The notes beneath the pieces are model-generated. The model made no database searches. It worked only from the letters and a program-made list of their open reading frames with translations, and had not been told where the DNA came from. The position numbers were made by a program, and so were the translations under genes. Shown here in pieces: positions 15,661 through 23,701 of a DNA stretch of 37,046 bases; the stretch's first letter is position 1, and each line of letters starts with the position of its first letter. The stretch is from the NCBI GenBank assembly GCA_033549065.1, contig JAWSUE010000001.1, positions 23,898 to 60,943 on the forward strand. Direction: 5' to 3'. This DNA is from Bacillota bacterium. Lineage in GTDB: Bacteria; Bacillota; Dethiobacteria; DTU022.

Positions 15661-15685
15661 CAATAGTTAATCATGTTAAATATTG
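15661..15685. promoter_or_regulatory. Probable MarR operator (10-5-10 inverted repeat)
   Basis: Arms CAATAGTTAA and TTAAATATTG are inverted copies with one mismatch around a five-base centre. It covers about +4 to +28 of the predicted marR transcript, a normal place for autoregulatory binding by MarR proteins. Confidence 0.6.
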
Positions 15686-15695
15686 CGGTTATTTA

Positions 15696-15724
15696 TTTAT
15701 ACCATTAAGACCAGACCGGGTCAA
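15696..15724 (-). promoter_or_regulatory. Sigma-A-type promoter of marR
   Basis: On the minus strand TTGACC (15719-15724), a 17-base spacer, and TATAAA (15696-15701) with an extended TGG just upstream. Transcription would start near 15689. Confidence 0.72.
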
Positions 15725-15802
15725 GAATCAGGAGATAGATAATAAGCCGTTTTCATGATTTCGACCCTGTGGTAAAGTATCAATAAGGAGGATACCGGAA
15801 TC

Positions 15803-17326
15803 ATGGCATCAAAGGATAACACCCACACATATATATACCTAAACCTGCTGCTTCCTCTCTTTTCGGGCGCTATTCTGATATTTGCCTTCCCGCCCTTCGA
15901 GCAGGGTTATTTAAGCTGGTTTGTCCTGGCTCCATTGATTTTTTCAATTCTCTTATCCAGGCCCGGACAAGCATTCCTGGCAGGAATTATATTCGCTATA
16001 CCAATAAATCTATATCTGAATCTGTACCTGAGCCACGTATTATTTCCTTATCTGCCTTTTACTCTGGCCCTTGCAGCAATGTTTCTCCTTGTTCTCTATA
16101 TCAGCTTATTCAGCGGCCTGTTCGCTTATCTTTCCAACATGATGACAAAGCATGTCAGGCCGCTGTTTGCCGTCTATGCTATACCGGCTATTTGGGTCAT
16201 TGTAGAGTACCTGCGTTCAATTGGATTTTTAGCTTACAATGTAGGATATCTTGGCTATTCTCAATGGAATTATCCTTACATGCTTAACCTTGCTTCGACC
16301 TACGGATATTGGGGATTGCCTTTTACAATCGTCTCTTTTCAAACAATCATTATCTTTCTTGCTCTGGGCAAATTAGAAAAAAAAGATTTTGTCCTTGCTC
16401 TGGCAGTCCTGCTTCTGTTTATCGGATGCGGTTTCCTGATACCCTCCATTCAAGCAATAGACGATGAATTACCCTCCATACGAACAGCCTTGATCCAGGG
16501 TAATAGTTCACCAGACGAGATTATATCACTGGGTAAGGAAAGAATAAGAGAGCATTACCTTGAGATGACCAGGGAAGCCCTGGAAGAAGATCCCGGGGTT
16601 AAACTTGTAGTCTGGCCGGAAACAGTAGTAGATCTTGATTTTCGAAGGAACAAAACCCATCAACCTGAAATGCTTCAAGTAGCAGAAGAACTCGGAATAG
16701 CTATTTTGTATGGTGCAAGAGTTGTAGAAGGGGATAACCTTTACAACTCTATACTATTGCTCCGAGATAATCAGTTGGAGATACCAGTATATAATAAACA
16801 AAGGCTAGTGCCCTTTGTCGAGTATTTTCCCTTTGAAGAGATTCTAAACAACATCCTAAACCTGCAGCTGCTTCTGGGCCGGTATACAGCAGGAGAGGAA
16901 ATAGTCATCTTTGAAATAAATGACTCGCCACTGGCCGGGGTCATCTGTTTCGAATCATACTTTGGAGATCATTCGCGTCTTTTTTCTTTTTCCGGAGGCA
17001 GGCACCTCTTTGTATTAACCAACGATGCCTGGTTTGGCAGATCAATAGGCCTAGAATTGCACGCCCAGGCGGCGGCTATACGGGCAGCAGAAATGGGGAT
17101 TGGAGTAACCCAGGTCGCCAACAGCGGCATTACGATATCTTATGATCATAAGGGGAATGAACTTTTCCGCTCAGGGAAAGATCAGGCAGGCGTATTTATT
17201 ACAGACATTGAATTTACCAGGCGCCCGACTGTATACTCCCGATATGGCGACTATTTCCCATTAATACTCTTTTTCTATCTGCTTACCGGCCTCTTGTACA
17301 ACTTGCATCAGAAATTGAAAAAATAG
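15803..17326 (+). CDS. lnt: Apolipoprotein N-acyltransferase
   Basis: A 507-residue membrane enzyme that would add the third acyl chain to the N-terminal cysteine of lipoproteins. About seven N-terminal helices (residues 10-215, with FAFPPFEQGYLSWFVLAPL) are followed by an extracytoplasmic carbon-nitrogen hydrolase domain and a last helix near 485. The catalytic triad can be read: glutamate in VVWPET (near 273), lysine in the NKQRLVPFVEYFP loop (near 332) and cysteine in GVICFES (near 380). ATG at 15803 has GGAGG 11 bases upstream. Its stop abuts the stop of the convergent CofE-like gene. Lnt is common in bacteria with two membranes and scarce in classical monoderm Firmicutes. Confidence 0.9.
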   Translation: MASKDNTHTYIYLNLLLPLFSGAILIFAFPPFEQGYLSWFVLAPLIFSILLSRPGQAFLAGIIFAIPINLYLNLYLSHVLFPYLPFTLALAAMFLLVLYISLFSGLFAYLSNMMTKHVRPLFAVYAIPAIWVIVEYLRSIGFLAYNVGYLGYSQWNYPYMLNLASTYGYWGLPFTIVSFQTIIIFLALGKLEKKDFVLALAVLLLFIGCGFLIPSIQAIDDELPSIRTALIQGNSSPDEIISLGKERIREHYLEMTREALEEDPGVKLVVWPETVVDLDFRRNKTHQPEMLQVAEELGIAILYGARVVEGDNLYNSILLLRDNQLEIPVYNKQRLVPFVEYFPFEEILNNILNLQLLLGRYTAGEEIVIFEINDSPLAGVICFESYFGDHSRLFSFSGGRHLFVLTNDAWFGRSIGLELHAQAAAIRAAEMGIGVTQVANSGITISYDHKGNELFRSGKDQAGVFITDIEFTRRPTVYSRYGDYFPLILFFYLLTGLLYNLHQKLKK

Positions 17327-18493
17327 CTATTTTAAAAAACCCTTGATAACGACAACAGGTGTTCCCGCATCTGCTGAACCGCTCACCAGATCAGCCAGGC
17401 TTGCCAGAACATCTTCCATTCTCCTGGGCGTTGTGCCTTCTTTCTCAAGGCTGTCCTCAGGTAGTTTGCGGCCTATATTGCTGCTTAGAATGCTCTCTAT
17501 CTCGTCGGCAGATCTCTGTTCTTCATGGTAACAATGATCTGCCAGGTATTTATATTTTAAACCTTCCCTGAAACAATCAAGTCCATCGGTTGCAGCAAAG
17601 GCTGCTTTAGGATCGGCAAGTTCATAAATTCCACTGCTTGGATCAAGATAAGCGCCGTCCCCGTAGATCATAACCTCAACTTCAAGATCCATCTTTTCTT
17701 TAATCAGCGTTTGGAGCTTGTTAACAATTTTTCGGCCATCACGAGGTGCCAGTTTTAGGCGTTCTCCTGCGGACATATTGCTGCCGAGCAAGCCCCATTC
17801 CGAACAGGCCTCTCCTTCGTTGCATACCTGGTCCAATGTAATGCAGTTTTCAAACCAGTCGGTTATTGTTTTCAGAGTCTTGTTTCTGCTGTGTATATCG
17901 GCAGCAATAATGCCGTGTGGTTCAAATTCAAGAGCATAAAGTGGATCATTAGAAAGGATAACTGAAGCTTTCGCTCCTTCCTCTTCGATGATTTGTCGAT
18001 ACAGGTTTATATAATCAACCCCCGTTACAGGATGTTTGAATATTTTAGTTCCAAAATCTTCATGATGGAAGTGTTCTTTCTCAAAACTGCTAAGATATTC
18101 GGCTGAAATTATCTGGTTACCTACTTCATCCGCGGGATATGAAAACTGAACAATTACTTCTCCCCGGCTAACCGCTCTGGCAATCCCTTTAAGGATCATC
18201 GAGAACCGGTTTCGACTGGCGATAGGATAAACTACAGCTATCCTGCTGTCATCCGAGAGCTGCAATACCTCTCTTATTTCCCGGGCAATATCATCTATGG
18301 TTATATAGTTATTCTGAGCCCGGGCTACAACAGATTCAGTGATGCAAATTACATCTCCATTTTCAAGAAGTCCATCTTTATAACAACTTATTAGCCGTTC
18401 ATACACTTTTTCTACAATATCCATTCCCGGAAGTATAACCCCCATTTTCAGTCCGAACGCCATGGGGCCCAAGTAATCAGGCAGTGTACTCAT
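17327..18493 (-). CDS. CofE-like (coenzyme F420-0:L-glutamate ligase family) protein
   Basis: A 388-residue protein whose N-terminal two thirds resemble the F420-0:gamma-glutamyl ligase family: the start LKMGVILPGMDIVEKV, then NGDVICITESVVARAQNN (the CofE beta-strand and helix), and later MSAGERLKLAPRDG and EVMIYGDGAYLDPSSG. The family adds glutamate to F420-0 by gamma-linkage with GTP. It is longer than typical CofE (about 250 residues), with an extra C-terminal segment from about residue 295. ATG at 18493 has GGAGGAG 6 bases upstream and starts one base after the mobA stop, so the two are coupled. No other F420 genes are present, so the substrate may differ. Confidence 0.68.
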   Translation of the reverse strand: MSTLPDYLGPMAFGLKMGVILPGMDIVEKVYERLISCYKDGLLENGDVICITESVVARAQNNYITIDDIAREIREVLQLSDDSRIAVVYPIASRNRFSMILKGIARAVSRGEVIVQFSYPADEVGNQIISAEYLSSFEKEHFHHEDFGTKIFKHPVTGVDYINLYRQIIEEEGAKASVILSNDPLYALEFEPHGIIAADIHSRNKTLKTITDWFENCITLDQVCNEGEACSEWGLLGSNMSAGERLKLAPRDGRKIVNKLQTLIKEKMDLEVEVMIYGDGAYLDPSSGIYELADPKAAFAATDGLDCFREGLKYKYLADHCYHEEQRSADEIESILSSNIGRKLPEDSLEKEGTTPRRMEDVLASLADLVSGSADAGTPVVVIKGFLK

Positions 18494-18494
18494 A

Positions 18495-19154
18495 TTACTC
18501 TCCTCCACCTTCCAAAATATCTGTTTTGGTATTCTCAGGCGATATAATATCCAGCGCTTGTTCGTAATCTTTCATGGTATTAATGTTGATGAATGATTCC
18601 TGGCCGGGGTCGAACCTGGATATCTCTTCCAGCTCAATAAACCTTATATTCAGCCGGGCATAAAAATCGATTATTTTAAAATGCTCAGCCTTAATCTGTT
18701 CTTCAATCAATTTAATACATTTTTGGCTGTAAAAAGAATGGAGTGGCTGGAAATAGAATCCTACCCGGGGAACAACAGCGTCATAAGCAGCAGCGAAACC
18801 AGCCATATAGTTAATCAGATCGAGGTTAAGAAATGGCATATCGCAGGCTGCTACAAATTGATATGGCAAATCTGAAGCGCTCAAACCGGCATGAATTCCC
18901 CGGAGAGGACTTTTATGACGATTTTTTATCAAATCGCCGGTTAATCTTACCGGAAGCCTTTGATATAACTCAGGGCGATCAGTAACTACCGTTATTTCAT
19001 TAAAAGTAGTCTTTAACCGCCTAATCATCATATCAATAAGAGTTTGGCCGCCAAAATCAAGCAGGGCTTTAGGACGACCAAGACGTTTACTGTCTCCACC
19101 GGCAAGAATAATCGCCCCCTTCCGCCGGGAGTCTTGATTAGCTAACCTTTTCAA
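18495..19154 (-). CDS. mobA: MobA-like molybdenum cofactor guanylyltransferase
   Basis: A 219-residue nucleotidyltransferase with the GTP-binding signature AIILAGGDSKRLGRPKALLDFGG at residues 14-36, the QFVAACDMPFLN metal-binding aspartate near residue 103, and FININTMKDYEQA at the end, all typical of MobA. The expected reaction joins GMP to molybdopterin to give the dinucleotide cofactor. TTG at 19154 follows GAGG by 7 bases. It sits between tatC and the CofE-like gene; Tat exports folded cofactor-containing enzymes, so the arrangement fits molybdoenzyme maturation. Because of the CofE-like neighbour, a CofC-like role (guanylyltransferase for F420) is an alternative, though the sequence looks more like MobA. 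Confidence 0.82.
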   Translation of the reverse strand: MKRLANQDSRRKGAIILAGGDSKRLGRPKALLDFGGQTLIDMMIRRLKTTFNEITVVTDRPELYQRLPVRLTGDLIKNRHKSPLRGIHAGLSASDLPYQFVAACDMPFLNLDLINYMAGFAAAYDAVVPRVGFYFQPLHSFYSQKCIKLIEEQIKAEHFKIIDFYARLNIRFIELEEISRFDPGQESFININTMKDYEQALDIISPENTKTDILEGGGE

Positions 19155-19182
19155 ACCAACACCTCAATAGTTAATTATTAAA

Positions 19183-19914
19183 TCACCGGGCGAGCATTTT
19201 CTTACGTTTCCGTTCGCTTATTAAAACCATAATAATTCCCAGTTCATATAATGCAATCAACGGCAGAACCATGGCTACCTGGGATATAATATCCGGTGGA
19301 GTTATGATCGCTGATACAATAAGCATGATCAATAAGGCTATTTTACGATGGCGCCTCAGAAAACCAGTCGTTAATAATCCGAGTTTGCCCAATGCCCATG
19401 TTAAAAGTGGCAGCTGGAATACAGCCCCGAATGCCAGGTGAAAGGAGAATATGAATGAAATGTATTCACTTATTGTAAATCGCGGTTCCAGCTGTTCTGC
19501 AGCGAATTGCAAAAAAAACTTCAACGCATAGGGGAATACAATAAAGTAGGCAAAGAGTACACCACTACCAAACAACAAGATTATACCAAATAACGTGCTG
19601 ATAAAGAATATTTTCTCTCCCCTGGTCAGACCAGGAAAGATAAAAGCGGCTGCTTCATAGAGTATTACCGGTAATGCAAAAATCAAGCCGCTAACCAGGG
19701 CTAATCTTAGGTTCGACATGAAGGCTTCAGGCGGTGAAAGAAAAATCAGCTGCAAATCTTCGAGATGATAGGTTATGAAACCCCTGACCAACTCTATCCT
19801 GGCAAAACAGATTATGGCAGCAACAAGCAAAGCGCCTGCTGAAATTAACAGGCGCAGGCGTAACTCTGCAATATGCTCAAGAACGGGCATCGTGCCATCT
19901 TTACTCTTAGCCAC
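19183..19914 (-). CDS. tatC: Sec-independent protein translocase TatC
   Basis: A membrane protein of about 243 residues with six helices, the receptor of the twin-arginine translocon for folded proteins. The conserved N-terminal MPVLEHIAELRLRLL with the essential glutamate, the LSPPEAFMSNLRLAL periplasmic loop and FQLPLLTWALGKLG are clear. GTG at 19914 is chosen since GGGAGG lies 12 bases upstream; ATG at 19890 gives the most family-like N-terminus and cannot be excluded. A TTG at 19956 would add an unsupported extension. It lies 83 bases after tatA and 28 bases before mobA on the same strand. Confidence 0.93.
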   Translation of the reverse strand: MAKSKDGTMPVLEHIAELRLRLLISAGALLVAAIICFARIELVRGFITYHLEDLQLIFLSPPEAFMSNLRLALVSGLIFALPVILYEAAAFIFPGLTRGEKIFFISTLFGIILLFGSGVLFAYFIVFPYALKFFLQFAAEQLEPRFTISEYISFIFSFHLAFGAVFQLPLLTWALGKLGLLTTGFLRRHRKIALLIMLIVSAIITPPDIISQVAMVLPLIALYELGIIMVLISERKRKKMLAR

Positions 19915-19997
19915 TCTGGCTGAATACCTCCCGGCATTCCGAGCCTGCCCGAGCAACCCCTGGTATACCAGGCTTATATCCGAACAAGCTGATAACC

Positions 19998-20180
19998 TTA
20001 TTTTTTAGAATCAGGGGTTGCTGAGTCGTCAGATCCGGAGTTACTCTTCAATCCTTCTTTCAGCTCTACCACACTTTTCCCGATCGCTTTAGCCAGCTCG
20101 GGAAGCTTGGTTGAACCAAATATCAAAAGGATTACCGCCAGTATTGCGACGATCTCCCACGGTCCAATTTTACCGAACAT
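19998..20180 (-). CDS. tatA: TatA/E-type translocase subunit
   Basis: A 60-residue protein: short N-terminus with MFGKIGPWEI, one transmembrane helix (residues about 7-22), the hinge FGSTKLPELAKAIGKSV and an amphipathic helix ending in a polar, charged tail. This is the standard TatA layout, which forms the protein-conducting part of the Tat translocon. ATG at 20180 is preceded by AGGAGG at 7 bases. It has its own promoter in the 109-base gap behind the second tatA-like gene. Confidence 0.92.
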   Translation of the reverse strand: MFGKIGPWEIVAILAVILLIFGSTKLPELAKAIGKSVVELKEGLKSNSGSDDSATPDSKK

Positions 20181-20226
20181 CGTATGTCCTCCTCGGCAAA
20201 AAATATATTATGTTTACTACTTATAC

Positions 20227-20256
20227 ATTGTAGCATACATTCATAAACAAGGTAAA
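20227..20256 (-). promoter_or_regulatory. Promoter of tatA-tatC
   Basis: On the minus strand TTTACC (20251-20256), an 18-base spacer, and TACAAT (20227-20232) with an extended TGC. It lies in the gap between the two TatA-type genes. Confidence 0.5.
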
Positions 20257-20289
20257 CTAAACAATCTAGTACTAAATTATCTGATGAAG

Positions 20290-20481
20290 CTAGAGCGGCT
20301 CGTCTTTGTCGTTATCCTCGAGGCTGATCGTATCTTTTAACTCACGCGTCGCTTTTCTAAATTCCCTCAAACCATTGCCGATGGAACGTCCCAATTCAGG
20401 AAGTTTAGCCGGGCCAAATACAATCAGGGCGACTGCCAGGATCAACAGGATCTCCCAGATACCAATTTTCCCACCGATCAA
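20290..20481 (-). CDS. Second TatA/TatB-type translocase subunit
   Basis: A 63-residue protein with IGIWEILLILAVALIVFGPAKLPELGRSIG, the TatA/B transmembrane helix and FGPxKLPE hinge, then an amphipathic helix RKATRELKD and an acidic tail. Length and features fit TatA better than a long TatB, as in Gram-positive Tat systems where TatA does both tasks. TTG at 20481 is preferred because it follows GGAGG by 8 bases; the GTG at 20490 lies inside that site. It is first of the tat-mobA-cofE-like run, though the downstream tatA has its own promoter. Confidence 0.9.
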   Translation of the reverse strand: MIGGKIGIWEILLILAVALIVFGPAKLPELGRSIGNGLREFRKATRELKDTISLEDNDKDEPL

Positions 20482-20584
20482 ACCTCTCACCTCCTCATTT
20501 TACTGCTGCATCTTTTAAAGTAAGAGCCGAATATTATTATAGCCGATTCTTAAAAGAAAAACGATACTACCATGAAATATTATT

Positions 20585-21568
20585 TTACTCTTTGGAGGCC
20601 AGCCGAAGATAAATGAATAGCACCGGCGCTCCCAGGGTAGCCCATAACCCTCCCAACGCATAGCGTATAAAGCCCATCCAAAGCACAGATGAAGGTAAAA
20701 CGCTGCTTAAACCAATAATTATGCCGAACAGAACTGCCAGGCCTACCAAAACTTTTAATATCTGGGCCGGTAAAGGAGCTTTCACCCCTGCACGAATTTT
20801 TGATCTTTCAACCACATAGCCGAATGATATACCGGCAAGATAACCCATTACCTTTGGAGGATCAGCACCCGGTAAAACAACGGCTAAAAGGAGCGGAATA
20901 GCAATTGATATTCCGAGCAAGAGAGGAAAGGAAGTTTTTTCAAACCATCCTTTTTCGTAAATGAAAGCGCTAATCCAGAGAAATACAATAAGAAAAAATA
21001 TACCGAAAAGCAACCCTCCCAGTATATCTCCAAGAAAATGATACCCCAGGATCATTCTTGAAAAACCGATCAGAACTACGGCTGCAAAAGCCCAGATCCA
21101 AAATCCACTTTTTTTCAGCCTTGCGGCCAGGTAACACCAGACTGTTACTGCCGTCAGAGTATGCCCGCTGGGAAATGCATAGCTCCCTTCAGGGTGGACA
21201 ACCCCTTCAATCGGAGGGCGTTGAAGCATTGTTATGTCTTTAATGAAATTACTGAATGTTCCCGATGTAAGCAGAACAAATGCACCCCAAAAACCAAATG
21301 TTTTACTTATACACCACAACAAAACACTGAAGAAAACCATGAAAAATTCATCATCACCTAAAAAAGTGAAGAAGCGAAAAATAAGGTCAACCGTACCGTT
21401 ACGCCACTGTTGAAGAGATTCAATCATTTCTACACTTCGGGTAAGCGACCAGGAAAATATCAGCAGCGCACCTGAAATGATCATTACTCCAATCAAAAAG
21501 AGCATCCAAAATGATTCCCGATGCGGATCCTCTGAAAAAAATGGTTTCTTTACCGGTGGTAGTTCCAT
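20585..21568 (-). CDS. PAP2-family membrane phosphatase
   Basis: A 327-residue membrane protein with a type 2 phosphatidic acid phosphatase domain in its N-terminal two thirds. The three catalytic motifs are visible: KDITMLQRP (KX6RP) near residue 111, PSGH near 132, and SRMILGYHFLGD (SRX5HX3D) near 172-183. Substrates of the family are lipid phosphates such as undecaprenyl pyrophosphate or phosphatidate, with the active site on the outer face. The C-terminal third adds about five more helices of unknown role. ATG at 21568 follows GGAGG by 7 bases. DUF2007 lies 42 bases upstream on the same strand. Confidence 0.87.
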   Translation of the reverse strand: MELPPVKKPFFSEDPHRESFWMLFLIGVMIISGALLIFSWSLTRSVEMIESLQQWRNGTVDLIFRFFTFLGDDEFFMVFFSVLLWCISKTFGFWGAFVLLTSGTFSNFIKDITMLQRPPIEGVVHPEGSYAFPSGHTLTAVTVWCYLAARLKKSGFWIWAFAAVVLIGFSRMILGYHFLGDILGGLLFGIFFLIVFLWISAFIYEKGWFEKTSFPLLLGISIAIPLLLAVVLPGADPPKVMGYLAGISFGYVVERSKIRAGVKAPLPAQILKVLVGLAVLFGIIIGLSSVLPSSVLWMGFIRYALGGLWATLGAPVLFIYLRLASKE

Positions 21569-21610
21569 TCTATAACCTCCAGAATTATTTGTAATTTATT
21601 ACAATAAACT

Positions 21611-21838
21611 TTATTCTTCATTCAGGTTATTAAGCATTTCTTTCGCTTCGTTGAAAAATTTTTCAGGGACCAGAATCTGAACCTCAAATGCAAGCCCACC
21701 GATTACTCTCATCGCACCCGTATAAGGGCTGCTGTCTGCTTTCCTGCCTGGTATACCATTTTCATTGAGGAGTCCACAGATTATATCAGCCTCCAGATCA
21801 TTTTCTACTTCGGTGAGAATTACCCAGTTTTCATCCAT
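21611..21838 (-). CDS. DUF2007 small protein
   Basis: A 75-residue soluble protein matching the DUF2007 (putative signal-transducing) family: it opens WVILTEVENDLEADIICGLL, then ENGIPGRK, and ends with FEVQILVPEKFFNEAKEML. It has a small alpha/beta ferredoxin-like pattern and no catalytic residues that I can identify. ATG at 21838 is preceded by GGGAGA. It is divergent from queG and co-directional with the PAP2 gene. The function is not known. Confidence 0.78.
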   Translation of the reverse strand: MDENWVILTEVENDLEADIICGLLNENGIPGRKADSSPYTGAMRVIGGLAFEVQILVPEKFFNEAKEMLNNLNEE

Positions 21839-21936
21839 AATTTACAATCTCCCTGGCTATTATCATGCTCAGTTAGATAATTCTTTTTATATGCCTATTA
21901 CTCCTGCCCTGAGAGTTTACTGAATGGAGTTTATAT

Positions 21937-21965
21937 TTGACTCTCTGCATGTAGGCGATTATGAT
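21937..21965 (+). promoter_or_regulatory. Sigma-A-type promoter of queG
   Basis: TTGACT (21937-21942), a 17-base spacer, and TATGAT (21960-21965). The transcript would start near 21972, just before the AAGGAGG site, so the leader is very short. Confidence 0.65.
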
Positions 21966-21992
21966 CAGGGTTAGAAGGAGGCTTGCATTAAT

Positions 21993-23126
21993 TTGCGTCT
22001 TTCAAACAGAATACTTAAAGAACTGGCCGCATCGGCCGGAATTTATAGTATAGGCGTTACTTCAGCAGATCCTTTATACCATCTGGAAAGTCGTTTAAAA
22101 CGTCGGATCCTTGAAAATCGCATAACGGCTTTCGAAGAGAGTGATCCTGCCCTTAGAATAAACCCTGCGCATTTACTTCCCGGTTGTAAAAGTATTATCA
22201 CCATAGTTATACCTTATTATTCGCCCTTGCAAACACAGGTTGCTTTCCCCGGCCCACGGGGCAGCGTTGCTGCATGTGCCAGGGGACTCGACTACCATCG
22301 TGTTGTAGAAGGAATAGCCGAAAAGTTAACCAGGCTTGTAGAAAAAGAATCAGCCGGTTTTGGCAGCTTTAGAATTCTTACCGACAGAAGCCCCCTGGTT
22401 GAACGGGAACTGGCAAGAATATCCGGGCTGGGGATTATTGGTGAGAACTGCACACTGATTAATCCATGTTTCGGATCGTATGTTGTTTTAGGTACCATAC
22501 TCACCGATTTTGAAATCGAAGAGGATACCCCTTGTGACAGCAATTGCCTGGGTTGTGGAGGATGCAGGGGAGTTTGCCCGACAGGAGCTTTAATCGAGCC
22601 TTACATCCTAGATCCTTTTCGCTGCCTTTCTTACTTAACCCAGGCTTCCGGGATATTCCCAAGACAGTTCAGACATCTTCTCGGAAACAGGATTTACGGT
22701 TGTGATAGCTGCCAGGAGGTATGCCCCCACAACGCCGACAGCGCTTATACAACTTACCCTGAGCTGCTTTTCCATTTCTTTCCAAAAGAACCAATGTTGC
22801 TTTCCCTGCTGCGTATAACTAACAGTGAATTCAATCAAACGATCGCCATGACTTCGGCAGGATGGAGGGGGAAAACAACGATACAACGCAATGCTGTTAT
22901 CGCTATCGGCAACAGCAAGGATATAGATGCTGTAAAACCTCTGACACAAATTCTAGAAAACGATCCACGCTACCTGATCAGGCTTCATGTTGCCTGGTCC
23001 CTTGGTTCAATTGGAGGGGAAAAAGCGAAATTTGCACTGAATAAATCTCTCTGTAATGACCCAACTCCAGAAGTAAGGGTTGAAGCAAGATATGCCCTGG
23101 ACCATTGGAACAGTTCAATAAAATAA
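21993..23126 (+). CDS. queG: Epoxyqueuosine reductase with C-terminal HEAT repeats
   Basis: A 377-residue cobalamin- and iron-sulfur-dependent enzyme that reduces epoxyqueuosine to queuosine at the wobble base of tRNAs reading NAY and related codons. The catalytic aspartate is in LTDRSPLVER near residue 131. Two 4Fe-4S motifs follow: CDSNCLGCGGCRGVCP near 180-195 and YGCDSCQEVCPHN near 235-247. Residues about 295-375 form two HEAT-like repeats that bind the tRNA. TTG at 21993 is 11 bases after AAGGAGG; an in-frame ATT at 21987 is 5 bases after it, so the initiation codon is uncertain. No queuosine synthesis genes are adjacent. Confidence 0.88.
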   Translation: MRLSNRILKELAASAGIYSIGVTSADPLYHLESRLKRRILENRITAFEESDPALRINPAHLLPGCKSIITIVIPYYSPLQTQVAFPGPRGSVAACARGLDYHRVVEGIAEKLTRLVEKESAGFGSFRILTDRSPLVERELARISGLGIIGENCTLINPCFGSYVVLGTILTDFEIEEDTPCDSNCLGCGGCRGVCPTGALIEPYILDPFRCLSYLTQASGIFPRQFRHLLGNRIYGCDSCQEVCPHNADSAYTTYPELLFHFFPKEPMLLSLLRITNSEFNQTIAMTSAGWRGKTTIQRNAVIAIGNSKDIDAVKPLTQILENDPRYLIRLHVAWSLGSIGGEKAKFALNKSLCNDPTPEVRVEARYALDHWNSSIK

Positions 23127-23134
23127 AAGCAGCA

Positions 23135-23149
23135 TTAGAACGTTTCTAA
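23135..23149. repeat. Short palindrome between convergent genes
   Basis: TTAGAA-CGT-TTCTAA lies between the queG stop and the convergent membrane-protein stop. It is an AT-rich six-base-pair hairpin and could be a weak bidirectional terminator. Confidence 0.3.
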
Positions 23150-23158
23150 CATAAACAA

Positions 23159-23581
23159 TTATTTTTTCCTGAGTCCTGAAGTTATTGTAAGTACTGCAAT
23201 AGCCATCACAACCAGTCCACCGATTGCTGCCGGCAGCGCTATACGAAGGAACCGGCCATCCTGCATAGCCCATCGCTGTCCGCTGTTAATAAATCCGTGC
23301 TCCAGTAGAACAGGTAAGCTCAGGCTAATTAAAACTAATGACATAATAACCGGGAGCCACTTAATGCGGCCGATTTCATTAGGTTCCGAGAATCCGAAAA
23401 ATGCTGAAAACATTTCTGAAAACAGGCCGCTGCGCAGATCGATAATAGTGATGGCAAGAAAAATGAGTCCCATCATAAACAGTGCAAGATGACTCATCCC
23501 ATAATAAGTAAGTACAAGCAAAAGTGCCAACAAAACTGCCAAATCAACTGCAACAAATAATGCTATCCTGCGGGGAGACAT
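23159..23581 (-). CDS. Hypothetical four-helix membrane protein
   Basis: A 140-residue membrane protein that I do not recognise. Four hydrophobic segments can be seen: about residues 6-25, 29-46, 75-92 and 110-133, with a loop between the second and third that contains SGLFSEMFSAFFGFSEPNEIGRIKW. It ends in a short basic tail. ATG at 23581 follows AGGTGA by 11 bases. It is divergent from the site-2 protease gene and convergent with queG. No motif suggests a function. Confidence 0.7.
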   Translation of the reverse strand: MSPRRIALFVAVDLAVLLALLLVLTYYGMSHLALFMMGLIFLAITIIDLRSGLFSEMFSAFFGFSEPNEIGRIKWLPVIMSLVLISLSLPVLLEHGFINSGQRWAMQDGRFLRIALPAAIGGLVVMAIAVLTITSGLRKK

Positions 23582-23701
23582 AAATGTTTAAGTCACCTTC
23601 TCTCAATTTGCAATTCCAATAGCAGGAATCAGGATCAGTTAAGCTAATTATCAATATTATACTAAAAATAAAATAATTAGTATCAAAGGAGTTATTATCT
23701 C

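Noticed and set aside
20521-20560. TCGGCT direct repeats and CTTTTAA arms between the PAP2 gene and the first tat gene
   Set aside because: The matches are short and not consistent with a single stem; only a possible TATAAT at 20536-20541 on the minus strand remains, with no -35.
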